Origin: Actinomadura sp. DC4
GTDB taxonomy: Bacteria; Actinomycetota; Actinomycetes; Streptosporangiales; Streptosporangiaceae
Assembly (NCBI RefSeq): GCF_030406325.1
Contig: NZ_JAUEQY010000030.1
Span: forward strand, 62,001-126,000
Length of the DNA stretch: 64,000 bases
Reading direction: 5' to 3'
Positions 24,880 to 35,562 of the stretch are shown in pieces (positions within the stretch are counted from its first letter, which is position 1; each line of letters begins with the position of its first letter). The position numbers and the translations under genes were made by a program. Under the pieces are notes generated by a model, which saw nothing but the letters and a program-made list of their open reading frames with translations, was not told where the DNA came from and did not search any database.

Positions 24880-26537
24880 GTCAGCGGATCCACCACGGGC
24901 CGGTCTCTGATCCGGCCGCCGCTCTGGCCGCGGTCGCCTCCGCCATGGGCCGGCTCGGCGTTGCCGTGGACGAACGTTCCGGCCTCCTCGCGACCGTCGC
25001 GCGCGCTCTGAAGGAGCACCAGCCCGGCGGCTGGATCACCGTCGGCGTCGGCGAGGACGCCTCCCTCACGGTCACGGTCGGGGGCGGCGGGGGACCCGAC
25101 CTCACGGCCACCGCGCCGATTCCGGTCGAGGGCGGGGCCGCGCGCGACGACGACGGCCGGGGTGACGATCCCCACACGGACGAGAGCGGACTGCTCGATC
25201 TCATCATCGAGCAGCACGACACGCTCGGCTGGCACCGGCAGGAGCTGGAGCAGACCAACCAGGGCGTCCTCGCGCTGCACGCCGAGCTCGCCGAGACGAC
25301 CGAGCGCCTCCGGCACGCCAGCGACCTGCAGCGCCGCCTGCTCAGCGCCGAGCGCGCCGCGCACGCCGCGGCCGAGGCGTCACGGGCCCGGCTGGCCTTC
25401 CTCGCGCACGCCGGCGCGACCCTGGCCGAGTCGCTGGACCACGAGCAGATCCTCAGCCGGCTGCACGCCATCGTGGTCCCGAGGTACGCCTCGGCGATGG
25501 TCGTGTGGCTGGTCCGCGACCCCGGCGTACTGGGCCCCTTCCCCGCAGGGGACGGACGCCCTCCGCCGCTGGTCGAGAAGGCCTACGCCAGCGGGCGCGC
25601 CCAGCACGCCACCCGCCTCCCGGGTGGCGAGGAGGTGGTCCCGGGCGTCGACACCACGCTCGACGAGCAGCAGATCCTGGCCATCCCGCTGATCTCGCGC
25701 GGCAGCACCATCGGCGTCCTGGCCGCCGAGCCGCCCGCCGACTCCTTCACCACCGAGGACGTCGCGGTCTTCACCGAGCTGGCCCGGCTGACCGCGGCGG
25801 CGACCGACAACGCGCTGCGGTACGAGCACGAGCGCGGTGTCGCCCAGCTCCTGCAGCGGGCCATGCTGACCGACCTGCCCGCCAGCGGGCGGGTGCAGTT
25901 CACCGCCCGCTACCTGCCCGCCGAGGCGGGACTCAACGTCGGCGGCGACTGGTACGACGCGTTCGAGCGCCCGGACGGCGACATCATCGCGGCGGTCGGC
26001 GACGTCACGGGCCATGGGCTGCAGGCCGCCGCCCTGATGGGACAGCTGCGCACCACCCTGCGCGCCTACGCGATCGACGCGGACGGCCCCGGCGAGGTGC
26101 TGACCCGCATGCACCGCCTGCTGTCCCACCTGCAGCCGGAGGACCTGGCCACCGCCGTGCTCGCGCAACTGCATCACGACGGCGTGCTGCGCTGGGCCAA
26201 CGCCGGGCACCCGCCTCCGCTGCTGCGCGCGCCGGACGGCACGGTGACCGTCCTGGAGGGTCACGACTTCCTGCTCGGCATGCCGCTCGAGGGCGCGTCT
26301 CTCGAGGAGTTCAGCATCCGGCCCGAGCCCGGGTCGATCGTGCTCTTCTACACCGACGGCCTCATCGAGCGGCGCGGCCTGCCTCTCGGCGACGGCATCG
26401 ACCGGCTGGTCAAGGCGTTCGGGCGGGCGCGCGGCGAGCTGGACGCGATGGCCGACAGCGTCCTCGCGGAGATGCTGCGCGACAGCGCACGTGAGGACGA
26501 CACCTGCCTGCTGATGTTCCGCCGGGCGCGGCCGTGA
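24876..26537 (+). CDS. GAF / PP2C (RsbU-like) protein phosphatase
   Basis: The 553-residue protein has an N-terminal region with weak ATPase-like sequence (about 15-80), a coiled coil (about 115-180, HRQELEQTNQG through LQRRLL), a GAF domain (about 185-325) and a C-terminal SpoIIE/RsbU PP2C domain. Metal-site motifs are GGDWYDAF, VGDVTGHG and EDDTCLLM near the end. It is the likely output phosphatase: freed RsbT would switch it on to dephosphorylate an anti-anti-sigma factor. No such factor or cognate sigma gene lies in the window. It is the last gene of the overlapping operon (ATGA at 24876). Confidence 0.9.
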   Translation: MSQRIHHGPVSDPAAALAAVASAMGRLGVAVDERSGLLATVARALKEHQPGGWITVGVGEDASLTVTVGGGGGPDLTATAPIPVEGGAARDDDGRGDDPHTDESGLLDLIIEQHDTLGWHRQELEQTNQGVLALHAELAETTERLRHASDLQRRLLSAERAAHAAAEASRARLAFLAHAGATLAESLDHEQILSRLHAIVVPRYASAMVVWLVRDPGVLGPFPAGDGRPPPLVEKAYASGRAQHATRLPGGEEVVPGVDTTLDEQQILAIPLISRGSTIGVLAAEPPADSFTTEDVAVFTELARLTAAATDNALRYEHERGVAQLLQRAMLTDLPASGRVQFTARYLPAEAGLNVGGDWYDAFERPDGDIIAAVGDVTGHGLQAAALMGQLRTTLRAYAIDADGPGEVLTRMHRLLSHLQPEDLATAVLAQLHHDGVLRWANAGHPPPLLRAPDGTVTVLEGHDFLLGMPLEGASLEEFSIRPEPGSIVLFYTDGLIERRGLPLGDGIDRLVKAFGRARGELDAMADSVLAEMLRDSAREDDTCLLMFRRARP

Positions 26538-26600
26538 CCGGGTGTCGGGGGATCCGGCCTCGGCGCGGCCGCCACCGAATATAGTGGGGGACGTCCAAAC

Positions 26601-26618
26601 AGTTGTCTTATGACAACT
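26601..26618. promoter_or_regulatory. 18-bp palindrome, likely MarR operator
   Basis: AGTTGTC-TTAT-GACAACT is a perfect 7-bp dyad resembling the TTGTC...GACAA sites bound by many MarR proteins. It lies 62 bp ahead of the small gene at 26681, just after a TATAGT that could be a -10 element (26580-26585). A MarR gene sits nearby at 26938-27435. Confidence 0.65.
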
Positions 26619-26680
26619 AAAGCGGCCCGCCGTGGCCGCCGGCCCACAACGGCGGTTCGCCGTGCTGGAAGGAGCCTTCG

Positions 26681-26929
26681 ATGGCCGAGCCTGAGACGGA
26701 GCAGTACGGTGCGCTGGTCGACCGGCTGTCCGGCGACCATCCCGACGTCCCCGCGCAGGTCGTTGAAGAGCAGGTCGTCAGGGCGATCGAGGGGGCGCAT
26801 CTGTTCGGCCAGGTCCCGACCTCGGCCGAGATCGTCGAGACGATCGCGGCGGAGAACGTCGCGCGCGTGGAGCGGGCCGTGCGCGGCGGGGCCGACCTGA
26901 GCGAGGAAGAACTCGCCGGAGAGCCGTGA
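26681..26929 (+). CDS. Small three-helix-bundle-type protein
   Basis: An 82-residue acidic, helical protein. The pattern YGALVDRLSGDHPDVPAQVVEEQVVRAIE resembles short actinobacterial three-helix dimerisation proteins with no known role. It is preceded by GGAAGGAG and by the 18-bp palindrome, which suggests control by the convergent MarR protein whose gene ends 8 bp downstream. No cysteines or charged catalytic clusters are seen. Confidence 0.7.
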   Translation: MAEPETEQYGALVDRLSGDHPDVPAQVVEEQVVRAIEGAHLFGQVPTSAEIVETIAAENVARVERAVRGGADLSEEELAGEP

Positions 26930-26937
26930 CGCCGTGG

Positions 26938-27435
26938 TCAGGCGGGCATCTGGAAGGACTCGGACGCGCCGGACGCGCCGGTGCGGGCACCGCCGTCGGC
27001 CGCATTGCGAAACTCCGTGAGGCCGTTGAGGAGCGAGCGCCGCGCGCTGGCGGGCATCTGCGCCAGGACCTTCATGATCTCTTCCTGCCGCTCCTGGCGG
27101 ACACGGTCCAGAAGCGCCTCGCCGTCGGGGCTCAGCCGGATGGCGATCTCCCGCCGGGACTGCTGACCGGACTCGCGTAGAATCAGGCCAGCGGCTTCGA
27201 GTCGATCGCACAACCTGCTGGCCGACGACAAGAGCGCACCGAGCTCACCGGCGAGACCGCTCAGATTGATCGAACCGTGTTGCTTGACGACGAACAGAAC
27301 ACGCAGCTGCGTAGCTGGAACCGGCACGCCTGGGGCGCTCTGGGGACCTGTCCAGATGCGGACGATCGCCTCGGCGGCCAGATCGATCGCAGCAGCGCAT
27401 TCCGACAGCTGCGATGAATCACCCACATCGGCCAC
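26938..27435 (-). CDS. MarR-family transcriptional regulator
   Basis: A 165-residue winged-helix protein. The helix-turn-helix region is INLSGLAGELGALLSSASRLCDRL and the wing LILRESGQQSRREIAIRLSPDG. GTG at 27435 is the likely start. It is located between two stress-phosphatase genes, and PP2C/MarR neighbours are common in actinomycete stress modules. Convergent with the small gene at 26681, and divergent from the PP2C gene at 27538 with ~100 bp between. The palindrome at 26601-26618 is its most obvious candidate site. Targets are inferred only. Confidence 0.88.
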   Translation of the reverse strand: MADVGDSSQLSECAAAIDLAAEAIVRIWTGPQSAPGVPVPATQLRVLFVVKQHGSINLSGLAGELGALLSSASRLCDRLEAAGLILRESGQQSRREIAIRLSPDGEALLDRVRQERQEEIMKVLAQMPASARRSLLNGLTEFRNAADGGARTGASGASESFQMPA

Positions 27436-27537
27436 CTTACCCCCACCGTCACACGTCGCGTGTGCGCAGTCACTCGTTCACACCGCGCATCCGATCCGCC
27501 CGGCACCCCGGACGGTAAAATCGAGCGAGACGAGAAC

Positions 27538-28707
27538 ATGCCCGAGGACCAGCTCAGTAACACCGAACGCGCCCTGTGGGCCGCTCCGCCTCACGCCCTG
27601 GCCGGAACCGCGGTGACGGTCATCACAAAAACCTACGGTGCGGCTTCGGTGGACGTCATGCTCGCGGACTACCGGCTGGACTATCTTGCCCCCGTCGCCT
27701 CGGAACGCCCCGCCTTCCGCATGGACGGAACCCCCGCCGGTCGCGCGTTCGCCTCCCAGGAACCCGTGCTGCGGCCGCCCGCCGACGGCGGGACGTGGGA
27801 CCTGCACCTGCCGCTCTCCGTACACGGGGACCGGCTCGGCGTGCTCACCGTCTCCCGGCACGACGAGCCCGGCCGGGAGACGCGCCAGGAGCTCGTGGCG
27901 CTCGCCGCGGTCCTGTCCCGCGCACTCAAGATCGCCGATGCGGGCACCGACGTCTACCGGCGTGCCCGGCGGCGCAACCGCCTCACGCTCGCCGCCGAGA
28001 TCCAGTGGGATCTCCTTCCCGGGCGATCGCAAGTGTCCGAGGACTACCACCTCGCCGGGCAGCTCGAACCCGCGTACTCCATCTGGGGGGACAACTTCGA
28101 CTGGGCGGCCGGCGCGGACCACCTCATCGTGACCGTCACCAACGGCATGGGCCGCGGCGTCGAGGCCGCGCTGCTCACCCAGCTCACCGTCGGCGCCCTG
28201 CGCAACGCCCGGCGTTCCGGCGCCGACCTGGTCGACCAGGCCACGCTCGCCAACGAGACCGTCTACACCCAGCACCACGGCCAGCGCCATGTCTCCACGC
28301 TGCTGCTGCGCTTCGACCTGGAGACCGGTGCCGTCGCGGCGATCGACGCCGGGTCGCCGAAGATGTTCCGCATGCGCGGCAGCATCGTGGAGCCGATCGC
28401 GCTGGAGGCGCAGCTCCCGCTGGGCATGTTCGAGGACACCGGCTACTCCGAGCAGGAGTTCGCCATCGAGCGCGGCGACCGCCTGGTGATCTTCAGCGAC
28501 GGGTTCCACGCGGCGGTGGGACCGCACGGCGAGCCGTACGGCTCCTCCGCCCTCGCGGCGGCGCTGCGCCAGACGCGCCTGCAGAACCCCTCCGAGGCGG
28601 TTCGCACGCTGACCCGCGGTCTGCTCGACTACTACGAGGGCGACGAGATCGCCGACGACGCGGTCGTCCTCTGCCTCGACTGGAACGGCCGCGGGTCGCC
28701 GCTCTGA
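27538..28707 (+). CDS. PP2C-family (SpoIIE-type) phosphatase with N-terminal sensor domain
   Basis: The 389-residue protein starts at ATG 27538 (MPEDQLSN). Residues 1-~140 form a GAF-like domain (VDVMLADYRLDYL, LPLSVHGDRLGVLTVSR). The remainder is a SpoIIE/RsbU PP2C domain (QWDLLPG, VTNGMGRGVEA, IFSDGF, ADDAVVLCLDW). The expected Gly-Gly-Asp-Trp metal motif reads WGDNFDW, and the usual Asp of GD-x-x-GHG is Asn in VTNGMGRG, so metal binding may be altered. A stress-signalling phosphatase acting on an anti-anti-sigma factor is the usual role. A longer frame from 27460 lacks conserved sequence. Confidence 0.82.
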   Translation: MPEDQLSNTERALWAAPPHALAGTAVTVITKTYGAASVDVMLADYRLDYLAPVASERPAFRMDGTPAGRAFASQEPVLRPPADGGTWDLHLPLSVHGDRLGVLTVSRHDEPGRETRQELVALAAVLSRALKIADAGTDVYRRARRRNRLTLAAEIQWDLLPGRSQVSEDYHLAGQLEPAYSIWGDNFDWAAGADHLIVTVTNGMGRGVEAALLTQLTVGALRNARRSGADLVDQATLANETVYTQHHGQRHVSTLLLRFDLETGAVAAIDAGSPKMFRMRGSIVEPIALEAQLPLGMFEDTGYSEQEFAIERGDRLVIFSDGFHAAVGPHGEPYGSSALAAALRQTRLQNPSEAVRTLTRGLLDYYEGDEIADDAVVLCLDWNGRGSPL

Positions 28708-28710
28708 CGA

Positions 28711-30219
<1,509 letters not shown>

Positions 30220-30255
30220 CGCGTCCCTACCTCCAAGGTCGGGCGGCCGGGCCTC

Positions 30256-31038
30256 TCACCATCGGGAGGCGCCGAGATCTCGGGAGACGGCGCGCGCCGC
30301 GTCGCGTACGCCGGTCACCAGTGCCGGTTTCGGCCGTCCCCCGGGGCCGCAGATGCGTTCGACGGCGCCGGAGATGCCCATGGCGCCGACGACCAGCCCG
30401 CCCTGACCGCGGATGGGAGCGGCGACACCAGCCTCCCCGACCGTCATCTCCTCCAGCTCGGCGGCCCACCCCATGTCACGTACCTCGGCCAGCGCCCGCG
30501 CGAGATCGCGGGGAACGGTGACGGTACGGCGCGTGAACGGTTCGAGTTCGCCGTGCAGCGTGGCGGCGGTGCCCGCGTCGTAGGCGAGCAGCACCTTGCC
30601 GAGCGCGGTCGCGTGGGCCGGCAGCAGCGCCCCGACGTCGAGGGTCTGGAGGGTGTCGTCGGGGCGGAAGACGTGGTGGACGACGAGCACCTTGCCATCC
30701 AGCGGCGTGCCGATCCGTACGGCCTCGCCGCTGCGCGCCGCCAGCGCGTCCGCCCAGTTGATCGCGCGGGAGCGCAGCTCGTTGACGTCGAGGTAGCTGG
30801 TGCCGAGGTGCAGCAGCGTCGCGCCGAGGCGGTACTTGCCCGTCTCCTCGTCCTGCTCGACGAAGCCGACGCCGTGGAGCGTGCGCAGGATTCCGTGGGC
30901 GGTGCCGCGGGCCAGGCCGAGCGACCCGGCGATCTCGCTGACGCCGAGCCTGCCGGAGCCGCGCGCGAGCAGGCGGAGGATCGCCGCCGCGCGTTCGATC
31001 GACTGGACCGGTCCGGGCACGCTGCGGAGCATAGCCAT
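30256..31038 (-). CDS. IclR-family regulator of the glycerol genes (GylR-like)
   Basis: A 260-residue IclR protein: N-terminal winged helix (VQSIERAAAILRLLARG, then LGVSEIAGSLGLARGTAHGI) and a C-terminal effector domain (LPAHATALGKVLLAY, GVAAPIRGQGG). Its position beside glycerol kinases matches GylR of Streptomyces, which represses glycerol catabolism until glycerol 3-phosphate binds. The ATG at 31038 is 11 bp from a TTCGACAATGTCGGCA box and a second identical box lies ahead of glpF, so it probably represses both directions. Confidence 0.9.
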   Translation of the reverse strand: MAMLRSVPGPVQSIERAAAILRLLARGSGRLGVSEIAGSLGLARGTAHGILRTLHGVGFVEQDEETGKYRLGATLLHLGTSYLDVNELRSRAINWADALAARSGEAVRIGTPLDGKVLVVHHVFRPDDTLQTLDVGALLPAHATALGKVLLAYDAGTAATLHGELEPFTRRTVTVPRDLARALAEVRDMGWAAELEEMTVGEAGVAAPIRGQGGLVVGAMGISGAVERICGPGGRPKPALVTGVRDAARAVSRDLGASRW

Positions 31039-31049
31039 GTCGTCATGTA

Positions 31050-31065
31050 TTCGACAATGTCGGCA
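31050..31065. promoter_or_regulatory. Presumed IclR/GylR box 1
   Basis: TTCGACAATGTCGGCA contains a near-palindromic CGACAATGTCG. It lies 11 bp upstream of the iclR start, where binding would block transcription of iclR-glpK. Identical to the box at 31164-31179. Confidence 0.75.
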
Positions 31066-31163
31066 TCATTAAGCTCTGTAGTCACCCGAACGCCCCTGGT
31101 AGTGACCCAGGCCACAGCGACACGCCCGTACGGGATGGCCGAAGCTGGCAACGCAGGGCCGCG

Positions 31164-31179
31164 TTCGACAATGTCGGCA
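31164..31179. promoter_or_regulatory. Presumed IclR/GylR box 2
   Basis: Second exact copy of TTCGACAATGTCGGCA, 114 bp from the first and 136 bp upstream of the glpF start, so suited to control the glpF-glpK-glpD direction. Confidence 0.75.
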
Positions 31180-31315
31180 CCTGTCTGTTGACCCTCTGCC
31201 TGGGCCGACTTACCGTCCGGGCAGCCGTGAGAGGCGCTTTCCTTCACCGGGGACCCGTCGTTCACGTGCGGTGCCTCGTGACGCCCGGACCGGGTGTCGT
31301 ATTCAAGGAGGAGAC

Positions 31316-32140
31316 GTGGCAGAGCGTTTGAAGATCCCCGGACTTGCCGGTGAGCTGGCCGCCGAGTTCGCCGGGACGCTGATCCTGATTCTCTTCGGGA
31401 CGGCCGTCGTGGCGCAGGTCGTGGCGGGCGGAATCGGCGATCATGACAGCATCGCGTGGGCGTGGGGCCTCGGCGTCACGCTGGGCGTCTACGTGGCGGG
31501 GCGCATCAGCGGCGCCCACCTCAATCCGGCGGTGACCCTGGCGCTGGCCGTCTTCAAGGGCTTCTCCTGGCGCAAGGTCGCGCCGTACGCGGCGGCGCAG
31601 TTCCTCGGCGCTTTCGTGGCCGCCCTGATCGTCCGCTGGAACTACAGCGAGGTGCTCGGGAAGATGGACCCGGGCCACACGATCAAGACCCAGGGCGTCT
31701 TCTCCACGCTGCCCGGCAACGGCGCGCTCCCCGTGCACACCTGGGGCGCCTTCCGCGACCAGGTGATCGGCACCGCGATCCTGCTCTTCCTGATCCTCGC
31801 CGTGACCGACCTGAAGAACTCCGCGCCCGCCGCCAACCTCACCCCGTTCATCGTCGGCCTCATCGTCGTCGCGATCGGCATGGCCTGGGGGACCGACGCC
31901 GGCTACGCCATCAACCCGGCACGTGACTTCGGCCCGCGCCTGGCCTCGTTCTTCACCGGGTACGGCACGGCCTTCCGCGACCAGTACGGCGGGCTGTACT
32001 TCTGGGTGCCCATCGTCGGCCCGCTCATCGGCGCGGTCCTCGGCGCCGGGCTGTACCAGGCCCTGGTCGCCCGCTTCCTGCCGGCCGAGGAGACCGAGCC
32101 GGGTCGCGTCCCGGCCGAGGCCACGCCCGAGAACGTCTGA
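31316..32140 (+). CDS. glpF: Glycerol uptake facilitator (aquaglyceroporin)
   Basis: A membrane channel of about 274 residues with six transmembrane helices and the two aquaporin NPA motifs, HLNPAVT and INPARDFGPR. The Asp after the second NPA-Arg is the aquaglyceroporin hallmark. AAGGAGGAG at 31305-31313 lies directly before GTG 31316, which I take as the start instead of the in-frame upstream codon at 31271. It is the first gene of glpF-glpK-glpD, with 28 bp to glpK, and lets glycerol enter for phosphorylation. Confidence 0.95.
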   Translation: MAERLKIPGLAGELAAEFAGTLILILFGTAVVAQVVAGGIGDHDSIAWAWGLGVTLGVYVAGRISGAHLNPAVTLALAVFKGFSWRKVAPYAAAQFLGAFVAALIVRWNYSEVLGKMDPGHTIKTQGVFSTLPGNGALPVHTWGAFRDQVIGTAILLFLILAVTDLKNSAPAANLTPFIVGLIVVAIGMAWGTDAGYAINPARDFGPRLASFFTGYGTAFRDQYGGLYFWVPIVGPLIGAVLGAGLYQALVARFLPAEETEPGRVPAEATPENV

Positions 32141-32168
32141 ACTCAAGCGATAAGAGAGGCGACCTTTC

Positions 32169-33686
32169 ATGGCCGACTTCGTCGGAGCCGTTGACCAGGG
32201 CACCACGAGCACGCGTTTCATGATTTTCGATCACTCGGGCAACGAGGTGGCCAAGCACCAGCTCGAGCACGAGCAGATCCTCCCCCAGCCCGGCTGGGTC
32301 GAGCACAACCCCACCGAGATCTGGGAGCGCACCAGGTCCGTCATCGAGACCGCGCTGCACGGGGCGAACCTCACCGCCGCCGACCTCGCGGCGCTCGGCA
32401 TCACCAACCAGCGCGAGACCGCCGTCGTCTGGAACCGCCGTACCGGGCGTCCCTACTACAACGCGATCGTCTGGCAGGACACCCGTACGGACCGCATCGC
32501 CTCGGCGCTCGACCGCGACGGGCGCGGCGACGTCATCCGGACCAAGGCCGGGCTCCCGCCGGCGACGTACTTCTCCGGCGGCAAGATCCAGTGGATCCTG
32601 GAGAACGTCGACGGGGTACGCGAGGCGGCCGAGGCCGGCGACGCGGTGTTCGGCAACACCGACACCTGGCTGCTGTGGAACCTCACCGGCGGCGCCGCCG
32701 GCGGCGTGCACGTGACCGACCCGACCAACGCCAGCCGCACGATGCTGATGAACCTCGAGACGCTCGACTGGGACGACGAGCTCCTGTCGTTCTTCAACGT
32801 CCCGCGGAGCATGCTGCCGGAGATCAAGCCGTCGTCCAACCCGGACTTCTATGGCACGACGCTGGCCAACGGCCCGCTGGGCGGCGAGGTGCCGCTCTCC
32901 GGCGACCTCGGCGACCAGCAGGCGGCGACGGTCGGGCAGGTCTGCTTCGGTGTCGGCGAGGCCAAGAACACCTACGGCACCGGCAACTTCCTGCTGCTCA
33001 ACACCGGCACCGAGCTCGTACGTTCCAAGAACGGGCTGCTCACCACGGTCTGCTACCAGTTCGGCTCCGAGGCGCCGGTGTACGCCCTGGAAGGCTCGAT
33101 CGCGGTGACCGGGTCGGCCGTGCAGTGGCTGCGCGACCAGCTCGGCATCATCTCGGGCGCCTCCCAGAGCGAGACCCTCGCCCGGCAGGTCGAGGACAAC
33201 GGCGGCGTCTACTTCGTACCGGCCTTCTCCGGTCTGTTCGCGCCGTACTGGCGCTCCGACGCCCGCGGCGCGATCGTCGGGCTGTCCCGCTACAACACCA
33301 ACGCCCACCTGGCGCGGGCGACGCTGGAGTCGATCTGCTACCAGACCCGCGACGTCGTCGAGGCGATGCGGCAGGACTCCGGGGTCACCCTCGACGTGCT
33401 GCGCGTCGACGGCGGCGTGACCGCGAACGAGCTGTGCATGGAGCTGCAGGCCGACATCCTCGGCGTGCCGGTCTCCAAGCCGGTCGTCGCGGAGACGACG
33501 GCGCTCGGCGCGGCGTACGCCGCCGGCCTCGCGACCGGGTTCTGGAACTCCACCGAGGAGCTCAAGCAGAACTGGAACGAGGACAAGCGGTGGGAGCCGC
33601 GCTGGAGCGATGACCAGCGGTCCACCGGCTACGCCGGCTGGAAGAAGGCGGTCGACCGCACCCTCGACTGGGTCGACGTGGACTGA
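32169..33686 (+). CDS. glpK: Glycerol kinase (second copy)
   Basis: A 505-residue glycerol kinase, complete and clearly paralogous to the copy at 28711-30219. It has [74 protein letters not shown] and the C-terminal [19 protein letters not shown]. Its position between glpF and glpD makes it the main kinase of the uptake operon. Keeping two kinases that far from identical suggests distinct regulation or substrate preference. Confidence 0.94.
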   Translation: MADFVGAVDQGTTSTRFMIFDHSGNEVAKHQLEHEQILPQPGWVEHNPTEIWERTRSVIETALHGANLTAADLAALGITNQRETAVVWNRRTGRPYYNAIVWQDTRTDRIASALDRDGRGDVIRTKAGLPPATYFSGGKIQWILENVDGVREAAEAGDAVFGNTDTWLLWNLTGGAAGGVHVTDPTNASRTMLMNLETLDWDDELLSFFNVPRSMLPEIKPSSNPDFYGTTLANGPLGGEVPLSGDLGDQQAATVGQVCFGVGEAKNTYGTGNFLLLNTGTELVRSKNGLLTTVCYQFGSEAPVYALEGSIAVTGSAVQWLRDQLGIISGASQSETLARQVEDNGGVYFVPAFSGLFAPYWRSDARGAIVGLSRYNTNAHLARATLESICYQTRDVVEAMRQDSGVTLDVLRVDGGVTANELCMELQADILGVPVSKPVVAETTALGAAYAAGLATGFWNSTEELKQNWNEDKRWEPRWSDDQRSTGYAGWKKAVDRTLDWVDVD

Positions 33687-33696
33687 CGTTCGACGA

Positions 33697-33730
33697 CGGG
33701 CGGGGCGCGCCGGTACGGGCGCCCCGCCCG
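33697..33730 (+). terminator. Hairpin between glpK and glpD
   Basis: A 12-bp perfect stem (33697-33708 with 33719-33730, CGGGCGGGGCGC paired with its complement) and a 10-nt loop. No T-run follows, so it may reduce read-through or stabilise the upstream message rather than fully terminate. Confidence 0.55.
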
Positions 33731-33767
33731 CCGCCCTCTCGTCCCTTAGCTTTGAGGAGCCTGAGAA

Positions 33768-35474
33768 ATGAAACCCGCATCCCTGGGACCGGCCTACCGC
33801 GCGCGGGCCGTGCGCGAGCTGGCGGACCAAGAGTTCGACGTCCTGGTCGTGGGCGGCGGCGTGGTGGGCGCGGGCGCCGCGCTCGACGCCGTGTCGCGCG
33901 GTCTGTCCGTCGGCCTGGTCGAGGCCGCGGACTGGGCGGCCGGCACCTCCAGCCGGTCGAGCAAACTGATCCACGGTGGCCTGCGCTACCTCGAGCAGCG
34001 CGACTTCGGTCTCGTACGCGAGGCACTTCGGGAGCGCGCCTTGCTGCTGACCAGGATCGCGCCGCACCTGGTGCACCCGGTCCCGTTCCTGTACCCGCTG
34101 AAGCACCGGATGTGGGAACGCTTCTACGTCGGCGCGGGCATCGGCCTGTACGACACGATGGGCGGCTCCGGAGCGGTGCCCCGGCACCGGCACCTGAGCC
34201 ACCGCCGCGCGCTGCGCATGGCGCCGGCCCTGCGCGGCGACTCCTTCGTCGGCGCGATCCAGTACTTCGACGCCCAGGTGGACGACGCGCGCTTCACGAT
34301 GACGCTCGCCCGTACGGCAGCAGAGTACGGCGCGACGGTCGTGAGCCGCGCCCGCGCGACGGGTTTCGTCCGCGAGGGCGAGCGCGTGACCGGCGCCCGC
34401 GTACACGACCTGGAGAACGACCAGGAGATCACCGTACGGGCCCGCGAGGTCATCAACGCGACCGGCGTGTGGACCGATGAGACCCACCGGCTGGCCGGCG
34501 CCCGCGGGGACGTGGAGGTCCGCGCCTCCAAGGGTGTGCACATCCTCGTCCCGCGCGACCGGATCCGGCTGGACACGGGCCTGATCATGCGTACGGAGAA
34601 GAGCGTGCTGTTCGTCATCCCGTGGGGACGGCACTGGATCATCGGCACGACCGACACGGCCTGGGAACAGGAGGTGGACGAGCCGGCCGCCAGCGGCGCG
34701 GACGTGGACTACCTGCTCGAACACGTGAACTCGGTGCTCGCGATCCCGCTGGCGCACGACGACATCGAGGCGGTGTACGCGGGCCTGCGGCCGCTCGTCT
34801 CCGGGGGGTCAGCCGAGACGACCAAGCTGTCCCGCGAGCACACGGTCTCCCGTCCGGTGCCGGGCCTCACGGTGATCGCCGGAGGGAAGTTCACGACGTA
34901 CCGGGTGATGGCCGAGGACGTGGTCGACGTCGCCGCCGAACGCCTGCCGACGAACGTGCCGGCCTCGGCGACCCACCGCCTGCCCCTCGCGGGCGCGGTG
35001 GGGTACGAGGTGCTGTGGAACGACCGCCGCCGCCTGGCCGCCCGCGCGAACCTGCACGTCGCACGGATCGAGCACCTGCTGAACCGTTACGGCTCCTGCG
35101 TGGACGAGCTCCTAGAGCTGATCGAGTCCGACCCGTCGCTGGGCGAGCCGCTTCCGGCCGCGACGGACTATCTGAAGGCGGAGGCGGTGTACGCGGTGAC
35201 GCACGAGGGCGCCCTGCACGTGGAGGACGTCCTGCGCCGCCGCCTGCGCGCCTCGATGGAGGAATGGGACCAGGGAGCGGCCGCCGCGCCGGAGGTCGCG
35301 GCGTTGATCGCCCCGTATCTGGGCTGGGACGCCGAGACGGTGAAGCGAGAGACGGAACACTATCTGCGCCACGTCGACGCCGAACGCGAGGCCCGGCGCA
35401 GCCAGGACGACGAGAGCGCCGCGGCGGCGCTGGGCGAGGCCCCGGCCCTGTTCCCGGACCGGGCCGCCTCCTGA
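33768..35474 (+). CDS. glpD: FAD-dependent glycerol-3-phosphate dehydrogenase
   Basis: The 568-residue aerobic-type GlpD oxidises glycerol 3-phosphate to dihydroxyacetone phosphate and passes electrons to the respiratory quinone pool at the membrane. The N-terminal FAD site is VVGGGVVGAG (27-36), followed by GTSSRSSKLIHGGLRYLEQ, the family signature. ATG 33768 is preceded by TTTGAGGAG. It ends the glpF-glpK-glpD operon and is followed by a strong hairpin at 35501-35531. Confidence 0.94.
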   Translation: MKPASLGPAYRARAVRELADQEFDVLVVGGGVVGAGAALDAVSRGLSVGLVEAADWAAGTSSRSSKLIHGGLRYLEQRDFGLVREALRERALLLTRIAPHLVHPVPFLYPLKHRMWERFYVGAGIGLYDTMGGSGAVPRHRHLSHRRALRMAPALRGDSFVGAIQYFDAQVDDARFTMTLARTAAEYGATVVSRARATGFVREGERVTGARVHDLENDQEITVRAREVINATGVWTDETHRLAGARGDVEVRASKGVHILVPRDRIRLDTGLIMRTEKSVLFVIPWGRHWIIGTTDTAWEQEVDEPAASGADVDYLLEHVNSVLAIPLAHDDIEAVYAGLRPLVSGGSAETTKLSREHTVSRPVPGLTVIAGGKFTTYRVMAEDVVDVAAERLPTNVPASATHRLPLAGAVGYEVLWNDRRRLAARANLHVARIEHLLNRYGSCVDELLELIESDPSLGEPLPAATDYLKAEAVYAVTHEGALHVEDVLRRRLRASMEEWDQGAAAAPEVAALIAPYLGWDAETVKRETEHYLRHVDAEREARRSQDDESAAAALGEAPALFPDRAAS

Positions 35475-35500
35475 CCTGACCCCCTCACCCCGAGCGGCAC

Positions 35501-35531
35501 GGGGCCTCGCACTCGTTCGGTGCGAGGCCCC
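35501..35531. terminator. Bidirectional terminator between glpD and the peptide gene
   Basis: GGGGCCTCGCAC (35501-35512) pairs perfectly with GTGCGAGGCCCC (35520-35531) across a 7-nt loop. It lies between two convergent genes. Confidence 0.85.
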
Positions 35532-35562
35532 GCCGGTGGTTCACCGGGTGCTTCTGAGCCGG

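Noticed and set aside
32025-34757. 910-codon minus-strand open frame
   Set aside because: Antisense to glpK and glpD, a high-GC shadow despite its length.
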